Assembly: GCF_001634285.1 (NCBI RefSeq)
Contig: NZ_CP015438.1
Span: forward strand, 2,492,001-2,556,000
Direction of reading: 5' to 3'
DNA: 64,000 nt
DNA from: Anoxybacillus amylolyticus
Lineage (GTDB): Bacteria > Bacillota > Bacilli > Bacillales > Anoxybacillaceae
In this document: positions 1 through 7,765 of the stretch, in pieces
How the letters are laid out: the number at the start of each line of letters is the position of its first letter
Numbering within the stretch: the stretch's first letter is position 1
The notes under the pieces: generated by a model
The model's input: the letters and a program-made list of their open reading frames with translations, nothing else
Told to the model about the DNA's origin: nothing
Databases searched by the model: none
Program-made: the position numbers and the translations under genes

Positions 1-85
1 TTAACGTGTCGCTCCCATAAATGTGCGGCTCGCGCTTACCAAGCCGGTTTAAGTTCGGACCGTTAATCAAAAGAAGACGCGCCAT
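1..85 (-). CDS. aroQ: 3-dehydroquinate dehydratase type II (5' end only)
   Basis: Only the first 28 codons are inside the window; the gene runs off the left edge. The reading [20 protein letters not shown] carries the NGPNLN..G.REP signature at the N terminus of type II dehydroquinases (AroQ/YqhS), which convert 3-dehydroquinate to 3-dehydroshikimate in the shikimate pathway. The ATG at 85 follows an AAGGGGCGG Shine-Dalgarno site. It lies just downstream of yqhR on the same strand, as in B. subtilis. Because it is truncated here, the catalytic histidine cannot be checked. Confidence 0.9.
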   Translation of the reverse strand, partial: MARLLLINGPNLNRLGKREPHIYGSDTL

Positions 86-148
86 CGCCACCGCCCCTTA
101 CAAAGAATGTTCAAACAATCCTATTTTATCATAAACTTCCTACTCCCA

Positions 149-664
149 CTACTCATTTACCGTGTTTGGTGCTTGTTTTTGCTGTTCGTTTTCTTGCGAT
201 TCAAATGAAATCGAATAACCGATGAACAATCCATACAATACATACAGGCAAATAGTAGTGATGATGGTATTTCGTTCTAGTTGTGTCACTGGACGCAAAC
301 CTGGCAACATCGGATTGAAAATGTAAAAAACGACAACCCAAAGTACTATTCCATATCCAATGCCAACCCACATGCTTTTTTGCTTTCGAAGCAGTACATA
401 GTAAAGAAGCGCAACTGCAATGGATATTACACCGATAAGGAAAATGGCCAAATAGTTACCCGTTTTTCCATACTTCCAATCCCCGATGTTCCATGGCAAC
501 AAAAGCATGTTCGGACTTAGTTCAGTAAAATGAAAAAAGTATGCTAAATACCCTAACAAGCTCCAAAACACGCCGCCGACAAATCCAGTGATGGCTGCCT
601 TCATCCATAACGCCATCGGCTGTTCGCGTTTATTTTGTTCTAATGGTTCGTTGTTTTTCATCAT
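149..664 (-). CDS. yqhR: conserved membrane protein YqhR
   Basis: A protein of about 171 residues with a short polar N terminus, then four hydrophobic segments (roughly residues 23-45, 67-87, 98-115 and 137-155) and a polar, Q/N-rich C-terminal tail. It matches the YqhR family of unknown function by layout and by its place between aroQ and yqhQ. An upstream in-frame TTG at 676 exists, but GGAGGTGG lies between it and the ATG pair at 664/661, so one of those ATGs is the likelier start. No enzymatic motif is visible. Function unknown. Confidence 0.75.
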   Translation of the reverse strand: MMKNNEPLEQNKREQPMALWMKAAITGFVGGVFWSLLGYLAYFFHFTELSPNMLLLPWNIGDWKYGKTGNYLAIFLIGVISIAVALLYYVLLRKQKSMWVGIGYGIVLWVVVFYIFNPMLPGLRPVTQLERNTIITTICLYVLYGLFIGYSISFESQENEQQKQAPNTVNE

Positions 665-705
665 TGCCACCTCCAATTTTAGTATGACCTTTCATAGGAA
701 AACTC

Positions 706-733
706 ATAATAAATTTATCCGTACCATGTCTAA
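706..733 (-). promoter_or_regulatory. probable sigma-A promoter for yqhR
   Basis: On the minus strand TTAGAC (733-728) and TATTAT (711-706) are 16 bp apart, about 40 bp upstream of the yqhR start. Both hexamers are close to the vegetative consensus. Assignment is by pattern only. Confidence 0.45.
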
Positions 734-850
734 CCAATTTTATTTTTGGCAATGATATTGCTAACATCAACCTAGAGGTTTCCGACCGTTTCTTGTAGAA
801 TATAATAATAACAGAGGCGATAAATTTTAAGAAATAGGTTGGTGTAGACA

Positions 851-1783
851 ATGGAGAAAGCGATGAAACCGATATACGGGGGACAGGCGGTTGTGGAGGG
901 TGTGATGTTTGCAGGAAGAAAGCATTCGGTAACCGCTATTCGCCGCAAAGACAAATCAATTGAATATTTTCATCTGCCGCGAAAAGCGCATCCAACGTTG
1001 ACAGTGCTGAAAAAAATTCCGTTTATTCGCGGAATCGTTGCAATTTTAGAAGCGAGCGCAAACGGGGCGAAACATTTTCAGTTTGCAAGCGACCGTTATG
1101 AATTAGACCCGAAGGAAACAGCGCAAATCGCAGAAAAAAAGGAAAGTTCGAAACTATCGCTCGTTGTTAGCGTTGCCGTTGTCGGTATTTTATCCTTTTT
1201 GTTTGGCAAATTTTTATTTACAATGATTCCTGCGTTTTTGGCAAATTTTACGAAACCTATTTTTCCGTCAAAAATGGCACAAATTTTTGTTGAAGGTGCA
1301 TTTAAGCTATTGTTGCTGTTGCTATATATTTATTCGATTTCATTAACCCCTCTTGTTAAGCGAGTGTTTCAATATCACGGGGCAGAACATAAAGTCATTA
1401 ATGCGTTTGAAAATGGACTGCCGCTGACCGTCGAAAACGTACAGCGACAGTCACGGTTGCATTATCGCTGTGGCAGCAGTTTTATTTTATTTACGGTTAT
1501 CGTCAGTGTGTTTGTGTATATGTTCGTTCCAGTCGACCCGCTTTGGGTGCGAATTGTCAATCGGCTTGCATTAATTCCAGTCGTTCTTGGCATTTCGTTT
1601 GAAGTATTGCAGCTAACTAACCAATTAAGAGATGTTCCTGTCTTGCGTTGGCTTGGATATCCAGGGTTATGGCTGCAGCTATTGACGACAAAAGAGCCGA
1701 CCGATGACCAAGTGGAAGTAGCGATTGCCTCATTTGAGCAATTGCTTCAGTTAGAAGAACAAGAAACGACAGCCATTCGGTAA
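851..1783 (+). CDS. yqhQ: DUF1385 family membrane protein YqhQ
   Basis: The 310-residue protein begins with the family hallmark YGGQAVVEGVMF (residues 9-20). It carries the second hallmark YHGAEHK near residue 177, and a basic RLHYRCGSS stretch after it, as in DUF1385/YqhQ proteins. Hydrophobic segments at about 103-125, 150-168, 208-225 and 233-250 suggest a multi-pass membrane protein. The conserved His/Glu in YHGAEHK is suggestive of a metal site, which is inference only. It is divergent from yqhR and followed 23 bp later by yqhP, probably co-transcribed. The ATG at 851 follows AGGTTGGTG; an ATG at 863 is an alternative. Confidence 0.85.
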   Translation: MEKAMKPIYGGQAVVEGVMFAGRKHSVTAIRRKDKSIEYFHLPRKAHPTLTVLKKIPFIRGIVAILEASANGAKHFQFASDRYELDPKETAQIAEKKESSKLSLVVSVAVVGILSFLFGKFLFTMIPAFLANFTKPIFPSKMAQIFVEGAFKLLLLLLYIYSISLTPLVKRVFQYHGAEHKVINAFENGLPLTVENVQRQSRLHYRCGSSFILFTVIVSVFVYMFVPVDPLWVRIVNRLALIPVVLGISFEVLQLTNQLRDVPVLRWLGYPGLWLQLLTTKEPTDDQVEVAIASFEQLLQLEEQETTAIR

Positions 1784-1806
1784 TTTTTCGAAGGAGGTGG
1801 GGCGGA

Positions 1807-2178
1807 ATGTTTCGTCGTACGATGCACCCGTTAATAGGGATTGTCCTTTTTCTCGGAGCGTTTGGGATAGTATATACACTGTTTGAGGAGCCGGGGATGC
1901 TTTTTCGTCGCATCCTTTTTATTGGATTGTTGATTGCCTTGCTGTATACCTTTTATCATTTTGTTTATCAACGCCGCATGAATAAAGAGCGAGCCGCTTA
2001 TTTAAAGGCAGTGCAGCAGTCGAAAAAACTGCATATCGAGCGCGACCGGAAAACACCGGCCAAAGCACCCCATACGAAAAAAGGAACGCACCACCGTTTA
2101 CCGAAAAAACGAAGCACAACACATTTAACAGTCATCGAGGGGAAAAAAGGGAAAAAGAAAAATCGGGCATCGTTTTAG
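1807..2178 (+). CDS. yqhP: small membrane protein YqhP (SA1362-like)
   Basis: 123 residues. Two adjacent membrane segments (about 7-25 and 33-52) are followed by a strongly basic, Lys/Arg-rich tail to the C terminus (more than a third basic after residue 80). This matches the YqhP/SA1362 family of unknown function in Bacillales. The start is well fixed by AAGGAGGTGGGG immediately upstream. It lies 23 bp after yqhQ and ends in a shared bidirectional terminator opposite yqhO. The basic tail would lie in the cytoplasm by the positive-inside rule; a nucleic-acid contact is possible but unsupported. Confidence 0.75.
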   Translation: MFRRTMHPLIGIVLFLGAFGIVYTLFEEPGMLFRRILFIGLLIALLYTFYHFVYQRRMNKERAAYLKAVQQSKKLHIERDRKTPAKAPHTKKGTHHRLPKKRSTTHLTVIEGKKGKKKNRASF

Positions 2179-2190
2179 CCCGATTTTTTT
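2161..2190. terminator. bidirectional terminator between yqhP and yqhO
   Basis: Stem AATCGGGC/GCCCGATT with a 9-nt loop is followed by a T7 run on the plus strand and a T-rich tract on the minus strand. It overlaps the last codons of yqhP and serves the convergent yqhO. Confidence 0.85.
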
Positions 2191-3067
2191 AATATGTCCA
2201 TGTTTTTAAAAACTGTGCGGTCTTTTGTTTGCCATAGGCGATTAGTTCGTCGCGAACGCTTTCTGTCATCGCAAATTCCGTCGCCAGAACGTGGCGGACA
2301 GGAATAAAAATAATGTTTTTTTCATGCCGTCGCGAAATGTAGCGGGCGTCATGCGCTTCTTTCATCGCGTTAAAGAGCGCTTCATATAGTTCGATAGCGT
2401 TACGAATCTCTTTTTTCGGCCGTTCTTCCGGTTTGGCGCTTAGTTTAATACCGAGGACAGGGCGCTTTTTCTTTTCATCGTCAAATAAAAAAAGTGGAAA
2501 GTTGCTTAACACCCCTCCATCGACAACAACGGAGGCGCCTTGTGCTGTTTCCATTTTCACAGGCTCAAAAAAATACGGGATACTTGTGCTCATTCGCACC
2601 GCTTTGGCGACGGAAAACGTATTTGGGTCAATTCCATATTGCGGCAAATCGGTCGGTAAAACGAGAATGCGCCCGTTGGTGACATCGGAAGCAACGATAT
2701 GCAATCGGTCTTTTGGCAAATCAGCAAACGTCCGCACTCCTTTTGCTGCTAATACAGTCGTAAGCCAATCTTCTAATAATTTTCCCTTATATAGTCCCAT
2801 TTTCCAATATAAGAAAACCCATTTCATGAGGGGAAACGGTACCGCTAGTTTTCGCACATCAAGCAGCTTTTGCAAGTCTAGCTCATCGATTATTGCAATC
2901 ATTTCTTCGCTCGTATACCCCGATGCGATTAGCGCAGCGACTAATGAACCAGCGCTCGTTCCCGCCATTCGTTTTGGCGTGAGCCCTTTTTCCTCAAGCG
3001 CTTGATATGCCCCGATAAGCGCAAATCCTTTCACACCGCCTCCTGAAAACACGATGTCGATATCCAC
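2189..3067 (-). CDS. yqhO: patatin-like phospholipase family protein YqhO
   Basis: 292 residues with the patatin fold landmarks in order: the glycine-rich oxyanion loop FSGGGVKGFALIG (7-19), the nucleophile elbow GTSAG (about 36-40), and the catalytic Asp in VVDGGVLSNFP (about 177-187). Such proteins are Ser-Asp dyad lipid acyl hydrolases; the substrate is not known for YqhO. It starts at a GTG with GGGGAGGAC just upstream. No signal peptide is seen, so it is probably cytoplasmic. Located between mntR and yqhP as in B. subtilis. Confidence 0.88.
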   Translation of the reverse strand: MDIDIVFSGGGVKGFALIGAYQALEEKGLTPKRMAGTSAGSLVAALIASGYTSEEMIAIIDELDLQKLLDVRKLAVPFPLMKWVFLYWKMGLYKGKLLEDWLTTVLAAKGVRTFADLPKDRLHIVASDVTNGRILVLPTDLPQYGIDPNTFSVAKAVRMSTSIPYFFEPVKMETAQGASVVVDGGVLSNFPLFLFDDEKKKRPVLGIKLSAKPEERPKKEIRNAIELYEALFNAMKEAHDARYISRRHEKNIIFIPVRHVLATEFAMTESVRDELIAYGKQKTAQFLKTWTY

Positions 3068-3136
3068 GCTGTCCTCCCCTTTCTGGCGGTTTTCTATATA
3101 TATAAGAGGAAGACAGCGGATTTAGGTATAGAAAAT

Positions 3137-3162
3137 AAAAAAAGAGTAAGAAACCTTACTCT
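3137..3162 (-). terminator. mntR terminator
   Basis: On the minus strand the 8-bp stem AGAGTAAG/CTTACTCT is followed by TTTTTTT. The stop codon of mntR lies inside the hairpin. Confidence 0.85.
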
Positions 3163-3584
3163 ACGGTCTGCTCATTTTGTTTTTGAATCGTGCGAAGTGT
3201 TTGAATTCGTTCGGGATCTTCTTGAAAATATTGCACTAAATCGCCGATGCGGTCGATGGCATTCCAACTTAGATGGTGTTCAATTCCTTCCACATCGCGA
3301 TAAATGTTCTCCTCATCAACACCGATAATGCGCATAAACTGCTCTAGCAACTCATGGCGATACACGAGCCGCTTGCCAATTTTTTTTCCTTTTGCGGTTA
3401 ATACGAGCCCACGATATTTTTCATATACTAAATATTCGTCTTTGTCGAGTTTTTGCACCATTTTTGTGACAGAGGAGGGATGAACGGACAATGCCTCGGC
3501 AATATCTGATACGCGGGCATATCCTTTTTCTTCGATAAGAATGTATATTTGCTCTATATAGTCCTCCATGCTCGGTGTCGGCAT
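3156..3584 (-). CDS. mntR: manganese-responsive transcriptional regulator MntR
   Basis: 142-residue DtxR-family repressor. The N-terminal winged helix ([20 protein letters not shown], about 22-41) is nearly identical to B. subtilis MntR. It is followed by the dimerisation and metal-binding region with Asp8, Glu11, the HELLEQF helix and the [10 protein letters not shown] motif, which supply the Mn ligands in this family. It controls Mn uptake genes in response to Mn(II). The start at 3584 ([14 protein letters not shown]) follows GGGAGGGGA; a longer reading frame upstream lacks such a site. It has its own promoter and terminator, so is monocistronic. Confidence 0.95.
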   Translation of the reverse strand: MPTPSMEDYIEQIYILIEEKGYARVSDIAEALSVHPSSVTKMVQKLDKDEYLVYEKYRGLVLTAKGKKIGKRLVYRHELLEQFMRIIGVDEENIYRDVEGIEHHLSWNAIDRIGDLVQYFQEDPERIQTLRTIQKQNEQTVE

Positions 3585-3634
3585 AACAGTCCCCTCCCAT
3601 AAACCAATACTGATCAAAAATAGCAATCAGTATT

Positions 3635-3662
3635 ATTATATCATGGGATAGTAAATTGACAA
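3635..3662 (-). promoter_or_regulatory. mntR promoter
   Basis: TTGTCA (3662-3657) and TATAAT (3640-3635) on the minus strand, separated by 16 bp, about 50 bp before the mntR start. The -10 is a perfect consensus. Confidence 0.7.
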
Positions 3663-3675
3663 GGACAAGAGCCGA

Positions 3676-4701
3676 TTACGTAAAATATTGTATTTTTGCC
3701 TCAGGGAAAAATTGATGAATATAATCGATCATCGTCGCCTCTAATTTTTTTGCCTCTTCGTCTTGATACACATATTTGCCGATTCCGTACCGCCCCCATT
3801 TATATTTCCTTTTGCTCTCATCCAAATCGAGCTTTGTTTTCGGATAACGTTTTTGAATGACAGCCTTTGCTGGTTTTGTGAATCGGTGCTGGATGAGTTC
3901 GAACGTTAAATCAGACGTATTCACCCCTGTAAGCTGTTCACATAACCGCTCAAATAACTCCAAATATCCTTCCTCCCATTCGTCGTGCATGTAAATCGGT
4001 GCGACGATAAAGCCGAGCGGATAGCCAGCGTGCGCTACTTTTCGCGCTGCCGCTAGCCGGGCATCAAACGAAGACGTCCCTGGTTCGAAATTTTGGATGA
4101 CATAACGTGAGTTCACACTAAAGCGAAAGCGCGTTTTCCCGTTATGTTTCGCATCAAGCAGATGGTCGACGTGTTCATACTTTGTGACAAAGCGGAGCCG
4201 TCCGTATTCGGTTGCCCCGATAAATTCGATCGCTTTTTTCAAAGAATGGGTCAAATGGTCAATGCCGACAATATCGGATGTACAAGCCGCTTCAAAGCGC
4301 GTAATGTCCGGCGCTCGTTCGTCGATGTATTTTTGAGCTTGCGCAAAAATATCGTCAAGATTGACGTAGACGCGAATGTACGGCTTGCTTCCGAGCGTCG
4401 TTTGCAAATAACAATAATGGCAATGCCCCATACACCCTGTCGCAAGGGGAATCGCATATTCTGCCGACGGCTTGGACGTATCAAACTTTAATGTGCGCCT
4501 AATGCCAACAACGAGCGTTGATTTTGCGTTTCGGTATTGCTGCAACTCCGTTTCGCCTGGGATGCCGCGCACTTGATTATGCGATGTCGTTTCACGAATG
4601 TCAATATTCATATTCGTAAATTTTTCATATAGCTCTTTACCGAGCGGATAATTCAGCGCCTCGGGCTCAAAATAGACGAGCTGCGGAATAAATGGCTTCA
4701 T
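3676..4701 (-). CDS. splB: spore photoproduct lyase (radical SAM)
   Basis: 341 residues. Radical-SAM cysteines C90, C94 and C97 (CMGHCHYC) bind the 4Fe-4S cluster. C140 in FEAACTSD is the H-donor cysteine at the position reported for Geobacillus SPL, with the tyrosine pathway residues (YGRLRF, SRYV) also present. The enzyme reverses UV-induced 5-thyminyl-5,6-dihydrothymine in germinating spores, so the host forms endospores. RBS TGAGGTGAT precedes the ATG. A CATACTA hexamer 17 bp upstream resembles a forespore sigma-G -10 box, but no good -35 was found. Upstream splA is absent here. Confidence 0.96.
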   Translation of the reverse strand: MKPFIPQLVYFEPEALNYPLGKELYEKFTNMNIDIRETTSHNQVRGIPGETELQQYRNAKSTLVVGIRRTLKFDTSKPSAEYAIPLATGCMGHCHYCYLQTTLGSKPYIRVYVNLDDIFAQAQKYIDERAPDITRFEAACTSDIVGIDHLTHSLKKAIEFIGATEYGRLRFVTKYEHVDHLLDAKHNGKTRFRFSVNSRYVIQNFEPGTSSFDARLAAARKVAHAGYPLGFIVAPIYMHDEWEEGYLELFERLCEQLTGVNTSDLTFELIQHRFTKPAKAVIQKRYPKTKLDLDESKRKYKWGRYGIGKYVYQDEEAKKLEATMIDYIHQFFPEAKIQYFT

Positions 4702-4769
4702 ACAATCACCTCAATGTTAGTATGGTTGATTGTCATGAGGTGATGAAATACAATTTTTGTCATTGTGTA

Positions 4770-4806
4770 AAAAAGAAAAAGGAACGGGGCATTTCCGTTC
4801 CTTTTC
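4770..4806 (-). terminator. nrdJ terminator
   Basis: On the minus strand the stem AAGGAACGG/CCGTTCCTT is followed by a T-rich tract, a few bases after the nrdJ stop codon at 4811. Confidence 0.8.
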
Positions 4807-4810
4807 ACCA

Positions 4811-5419
4811 TTACAGACCGCACTTTAACTGGGCACCGCAGCTTGTGCATGTGTTGCAGCCGCCGATTTCTTCGACTGTTCCTTCGCGGCATACTGGACA
4901 AATGTTGCCGACTTCCGAGCCGATCGTAACGTCGGTTGCGCGTAAATCTGGAATCGTTTCAACGAGTGCAACAGCCCGTTTTTTCGGTTCTTCTGGAATT
5001 AATTCAAGCTGCTCTTCGACTGCATTTTCTTCCGCTTTTAATGTCAATACTTGCGCATCGCGGCTACCATCGACGTATACGGTGCCCCCTTTTGCGCCGC
5101 CGCGCCATAACCGCTCGTACACTTTTTGCACTTGCTCGACCGTATAGCCGCGCGGTGCATTCACCGTTTTGGAGAGGCTGGAGTCGACCCAGCGCTGGAT
5201 GATGCATTGCACATCGGCATGCGCTTCTGGCGATAAATCCATCGCCGTCACAAACCAATGCGGTAAGTTGTTCGGATCTGCTTCTGGATGGTTGTCCAAA
5301 TATTCTTGGACGATATCCGCCTTTACCTCAATAAACTTGCCGAGACGGCCGCTTCGATAATAAGAGAAAGAAAAATATGGTTCAAGTCCTGTGGACACGC
5401 CGATCATGGTTCCGGTACT
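4811..5419 (-). CDS. nrdJ: class II ribonucleotide reductase, exon 3 (C-terminal 202 residues)
   Basis: Third exon of the split nrdJ. Its first codons read STGTMIGVSTGLEPYFSF, which continues the PTG at the end of exon 2 to restore the universal PTGS(T) loop of ribonucleotide reductases. The C-terminal end carries CPVC and CNTCTSC pairs, matching the cysteine-rich swinging tail of NrdJ enzymes that re-reduces the active-site disulfide. Reading starts at AGT 5419 only after splicing. A GTG three bases upstream is part of the intron end and is not a real start. Confidence 0.93.
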   Translation of the reverse strand, partial: STGTMIGVSTGLEPYFSFSYYRSGRLGKFIEVKADIVQEYLDNHPEADPNNLPHWFVTAMDLSPEAHADVQCIIQRWVDSSLSKTVNAPRGYTVEQVQKVYERLWRGGAKGGTVYVDGSRDAQVLTLKAEENAVEEQLELIPEEPKKRAVALVETIPDLRATDVTIGSEVGNICPVCREGTVEEIGGCNTCTSCGAQLKCGL

Positions 5420-6598
5420 CACTTATGTTACTTCTATCCATACCATATTGGACAGAAGGCAGGTACGATATTGCTACCTGCTCCATATGTCGCCACATGG
5501 GTCAGACTATATCTTCAACCAAATCTCCTGTGAATGTCTTTTGCGATGACAAGGATACTCACATAAGGTAATTAAATTAGATAATTCATTCGCCTTTTCC
5601 CAATCACCATTGAAAGCCCTAAATGGTATAATGTGATGAACTGATAATTCACGTTCATATTCAGCTTCTGTTATTCCACAATCTTGACAAGTAAAATTAT
5701 CACGTTCCCTAGCCTTCCTGCGCTGAGCTCTCCAGTTTGGCCCATAATATTCTATATCTCCTCCTGCCCAAGCACCATTGTTTTCTCCAGAGAACATCCT
5801 AGTTCTTTCATAATAATCACCCATGCAATGCACAGAACAGAAATTAAGGTTTCTAGCAACAGAAGGTTTTTTCTCGATTTTTTTGCCACAATTATTACAT
5901 GTGACAATAATTCGCTTTTTATATTGAGCTTTTCCTCTTTCCCCGTTCGCTTTGCCCAAACATGTCTTCGAACAATATTTCGCACTGAACTCTCGATTTT
6001 TTGGGACATCAAACGTTTTCCCACAAATTTTACAAATTTTTTCGACACGTTTTCTCAAATGCTGATTAATTTGATGGGCATTTTTTATTAGATACATTCT
6101 TCTACATTGTTTGTTGCAAAAGTTATTTTTTTGAATAATAGAAGGCTTTCGCAACATTTCCTTTCCACAAAATGAGCAAAAAACTCTCACTTTTTTACTC
6201 ATCTTTTTCCAAAATAATGGAGGATTCTTTTTTTGGTACTCTGTTTTGCAAGATCGGGAACAAAATTTTTTTCTTTCAAAGTGACTAGGTTTTACATAAA
6301 TTTCTTCATCGCAATTAAGACATTTTTTCTTCACAGGAACACCTCTCCTTTTCTGTCCTAATATAATTATTATAAAACAGAACTGATGTTCCTGTTAAGA
6401 ATTTTGGTTGCTCGGCGTATAGTCGTTGAGGGGTCAGCCACGACTTCCCTGCGGATTGTCTGGTAGGATTCATCCAACACTCTTGCATTTTTACCTCTTT
6501 ATGTGCTGGCAAGGCACAGGTAGCAAGAGATACGCCAGATTTCCCCGCATATAGCCGAGTTTTCACTGTATTTTTACAAATACAGGGGGCAAATACTT
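5420..6598 (-). mobile_element. group I intron 2 of nrdJ (HNH-bearing, 1179 nt)
   Basis: The exon ends in U (6599) and the intron ends in G (5420), the group I rule. Core stems read on the minus strand are as follows. P1: exon GGGU pairs with GCCC (6590-6587), with the splice-site U-G pair. P2: CTGTATTT/AAATACAG (6585-6566) closes a GUAA loop. P3: CTCGGC (6559-6554)/GCCGAG (6416-6411). P4: TGCGG (6549-6545)/CCGCA (6454-6450). P7: GACTATA (6424-6418)/TATAGTC (5511-5505). P10: GUAUU near the 5' end pairs with exon AGUAC. The AACGACTATA and AAGATATAGTC boxes are typical R and S elements, probably subgroup IA. An endonuclease ORF occupies the P8 region between the P7 strands. Unspliced, the frame stops 11 codons into the intron. 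Confidence 0.93.
5507..6334 (-). CDS. intron-encoded HNH homing endonuclease with four zinc-finger repeats
   Basis: 275 residues inside intron 2. Four tandem modules of 30-45 residues each show a CxxC followed about 20 residues later by FCSxxC or YCSxxC (near residues 5-30, 51-75, 95-121 and 145-169). These are probable zinc-binding, DNA-contacting repeats. The C terminus is an HNH nuclease: CQDC near 217, then LSVHHIIPF, NLITLC and CHRKRH. It starts at a GTG with AAGGAGAGGTG upstream. The stop codon TAG lies inside the P7 3' strand of the intron. Base composition is more A/T-rich than the flanking exons, a sign of separate origin. It presumably cleaves intronless nrdJ at the PTG/S site (inference). 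Confidence 0.9.
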   Translation of the reverse strand: MKKKCLNCDEEIYVKPSHFERKKFCSRSCKTEYQKKNPPLFWKKMSKKVRVFCSFCGKEMLRKPSIIQKNNFCNKQCRRMYLIKNAHQINQHLRKRVEKICKICGKTFDVPKNREFSAKYCSKTCLGKANGERGKAQYKKRIIVTCNNCGKKIEKKPSVARNLNFCSVHCMGDYYERTRMFSGENNGAWAGGDIEYYGPNWRAQRRKARERDNFTCQDCGITEAEYERELSVHHIIPFRAFNGDWEKANELSNLITLCEYPCHRKRHSQEIWLKI

Positions 6599-7765
6599 AC
6601 CCGTCGGAGCCACGGTCAGCAAATGCGAGTTACGAATACCGTATGTTAAAATATCTTGACGAATATCGTCCGGCATTTTTTTCATATAGCCGGTGTGAAT
6701 AAACGCTTCGCGCAATTTCATCGTTTCTTCTTCCGTTTCGCCAACTAAAAACGGAAAGCTTCCTTTCTCTTTTGCGAGCTCAATCGACGCGCGGTACGCC
6801 GTTGTCGCGATTGTTTTAAACAGCTCGTCCACTAACTGATTGCCTTCTTCCGAACCGTACTCTTTTTCGCAATAAATAAGCAAATCGGCTAATCCCATCA
6901 CGCCAAGTCCGACGCGACGTTCCCCGAGCGCTTGTTTTTTATTTTCTTCAAGGAAGTACGGTGTTGCGTCAATAACGTTATCTTGCATACGGACGCCAAC
7001 TTCAACCGTCCGTTTTAATTTTTCATAATCGACGACTTTCTTTTCTTTATCGACCATATTTGCCAAATTAATCGCGGCTAAATTGCACACAGAATAAGGT
7101 GCGAGTGGTTGTTCACCACACGGATTTGTTGCGACAACTTTTTGCCCGTACGCTCTTGCGTTCGTCATGTCGTTGGCGTTGTCGATAAAGAAAATGCCTG
7201 GTTCTGCTGAATACGTTGCGCAAATGTTAATAAGCTTCCATAGTTCGCGCGCGCGAATTTTCCGGTAGACGCGAACGCGATAGCCCATGTTCTCCCATTC
7301 GCGCACATCGCCGACTTCATGCCATTTTTCGTTGTAGATGCGCATTTCTTCTTCCGAATATGTTTCAACATCCGGGAAGCGCAATTCGTATTCTTCGTCG
7401 TTTTCCACTGCCTGCATAAACTCTTTCGTTAAGCAAACGGAAATGTTCGCCCCTGTTAAAAAGTCTGGATTGTGCACGCTATATGTGCCGCCTGTCCGCA
7501 ACTTTTCTTCCGCATCTTTAATAATTTTTTCGCTAAAACCGCCGTATCCTGGGATGTTTTTATAGTTGACAATTCCTTGATACATGGCACGCTCTTGTTC
7601 GGTAAGCGGCGTAAACTTTAATTTTTCTTTCGCTGCTTTTTGAATGCCTTCATCTTCTGTATTTTCAAGCAAATAGCGCAAAATGCGCGGATTTTGCATT
7701 TTCGAAATAATGAATTCAATAATGTCCGGATGCCAATCGGCTAGCATAATCATTTGAGCGCCACG
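6599..7765 (-). CDS. nrdJ: class II ribonucleotide reductase, exon 2 (389 residues, catalytic core)
   Basis: Middle exon. It begins RGAQMIMLADWHPDI, joining the GGSR at the end of exon 1, and ends LLTVAPTG. It holds the radical chemistry residues: NPCGE (thiyl-radical Cys and Glu, residues 478 and 480 of the spliced protein) and the partner cysteine in YSVCNLAAINLA (489). The enzyme reduces ribonucleotides to deoxyribonucleotides using adenosylcobalamin, without oxygen dependence. Reading upstream (MSNKL) and downstream (KYLPPVF...) of these limits belongs to introns 1 and 2. Confidence 0.94.

Noticed and set aside
4702-4770. Sigma-G promoter for splB
   Set aside because: CATACTA fits the -10 element, but nothing at the right distance resembles the -35; left as a remark only.
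6315-6566. 83-residue frame between nrdJ exon 2 and the HNH gene
   Set aside because: It lies in the ribozyme core (P3-P7 region) and has no ribosome site or family features.
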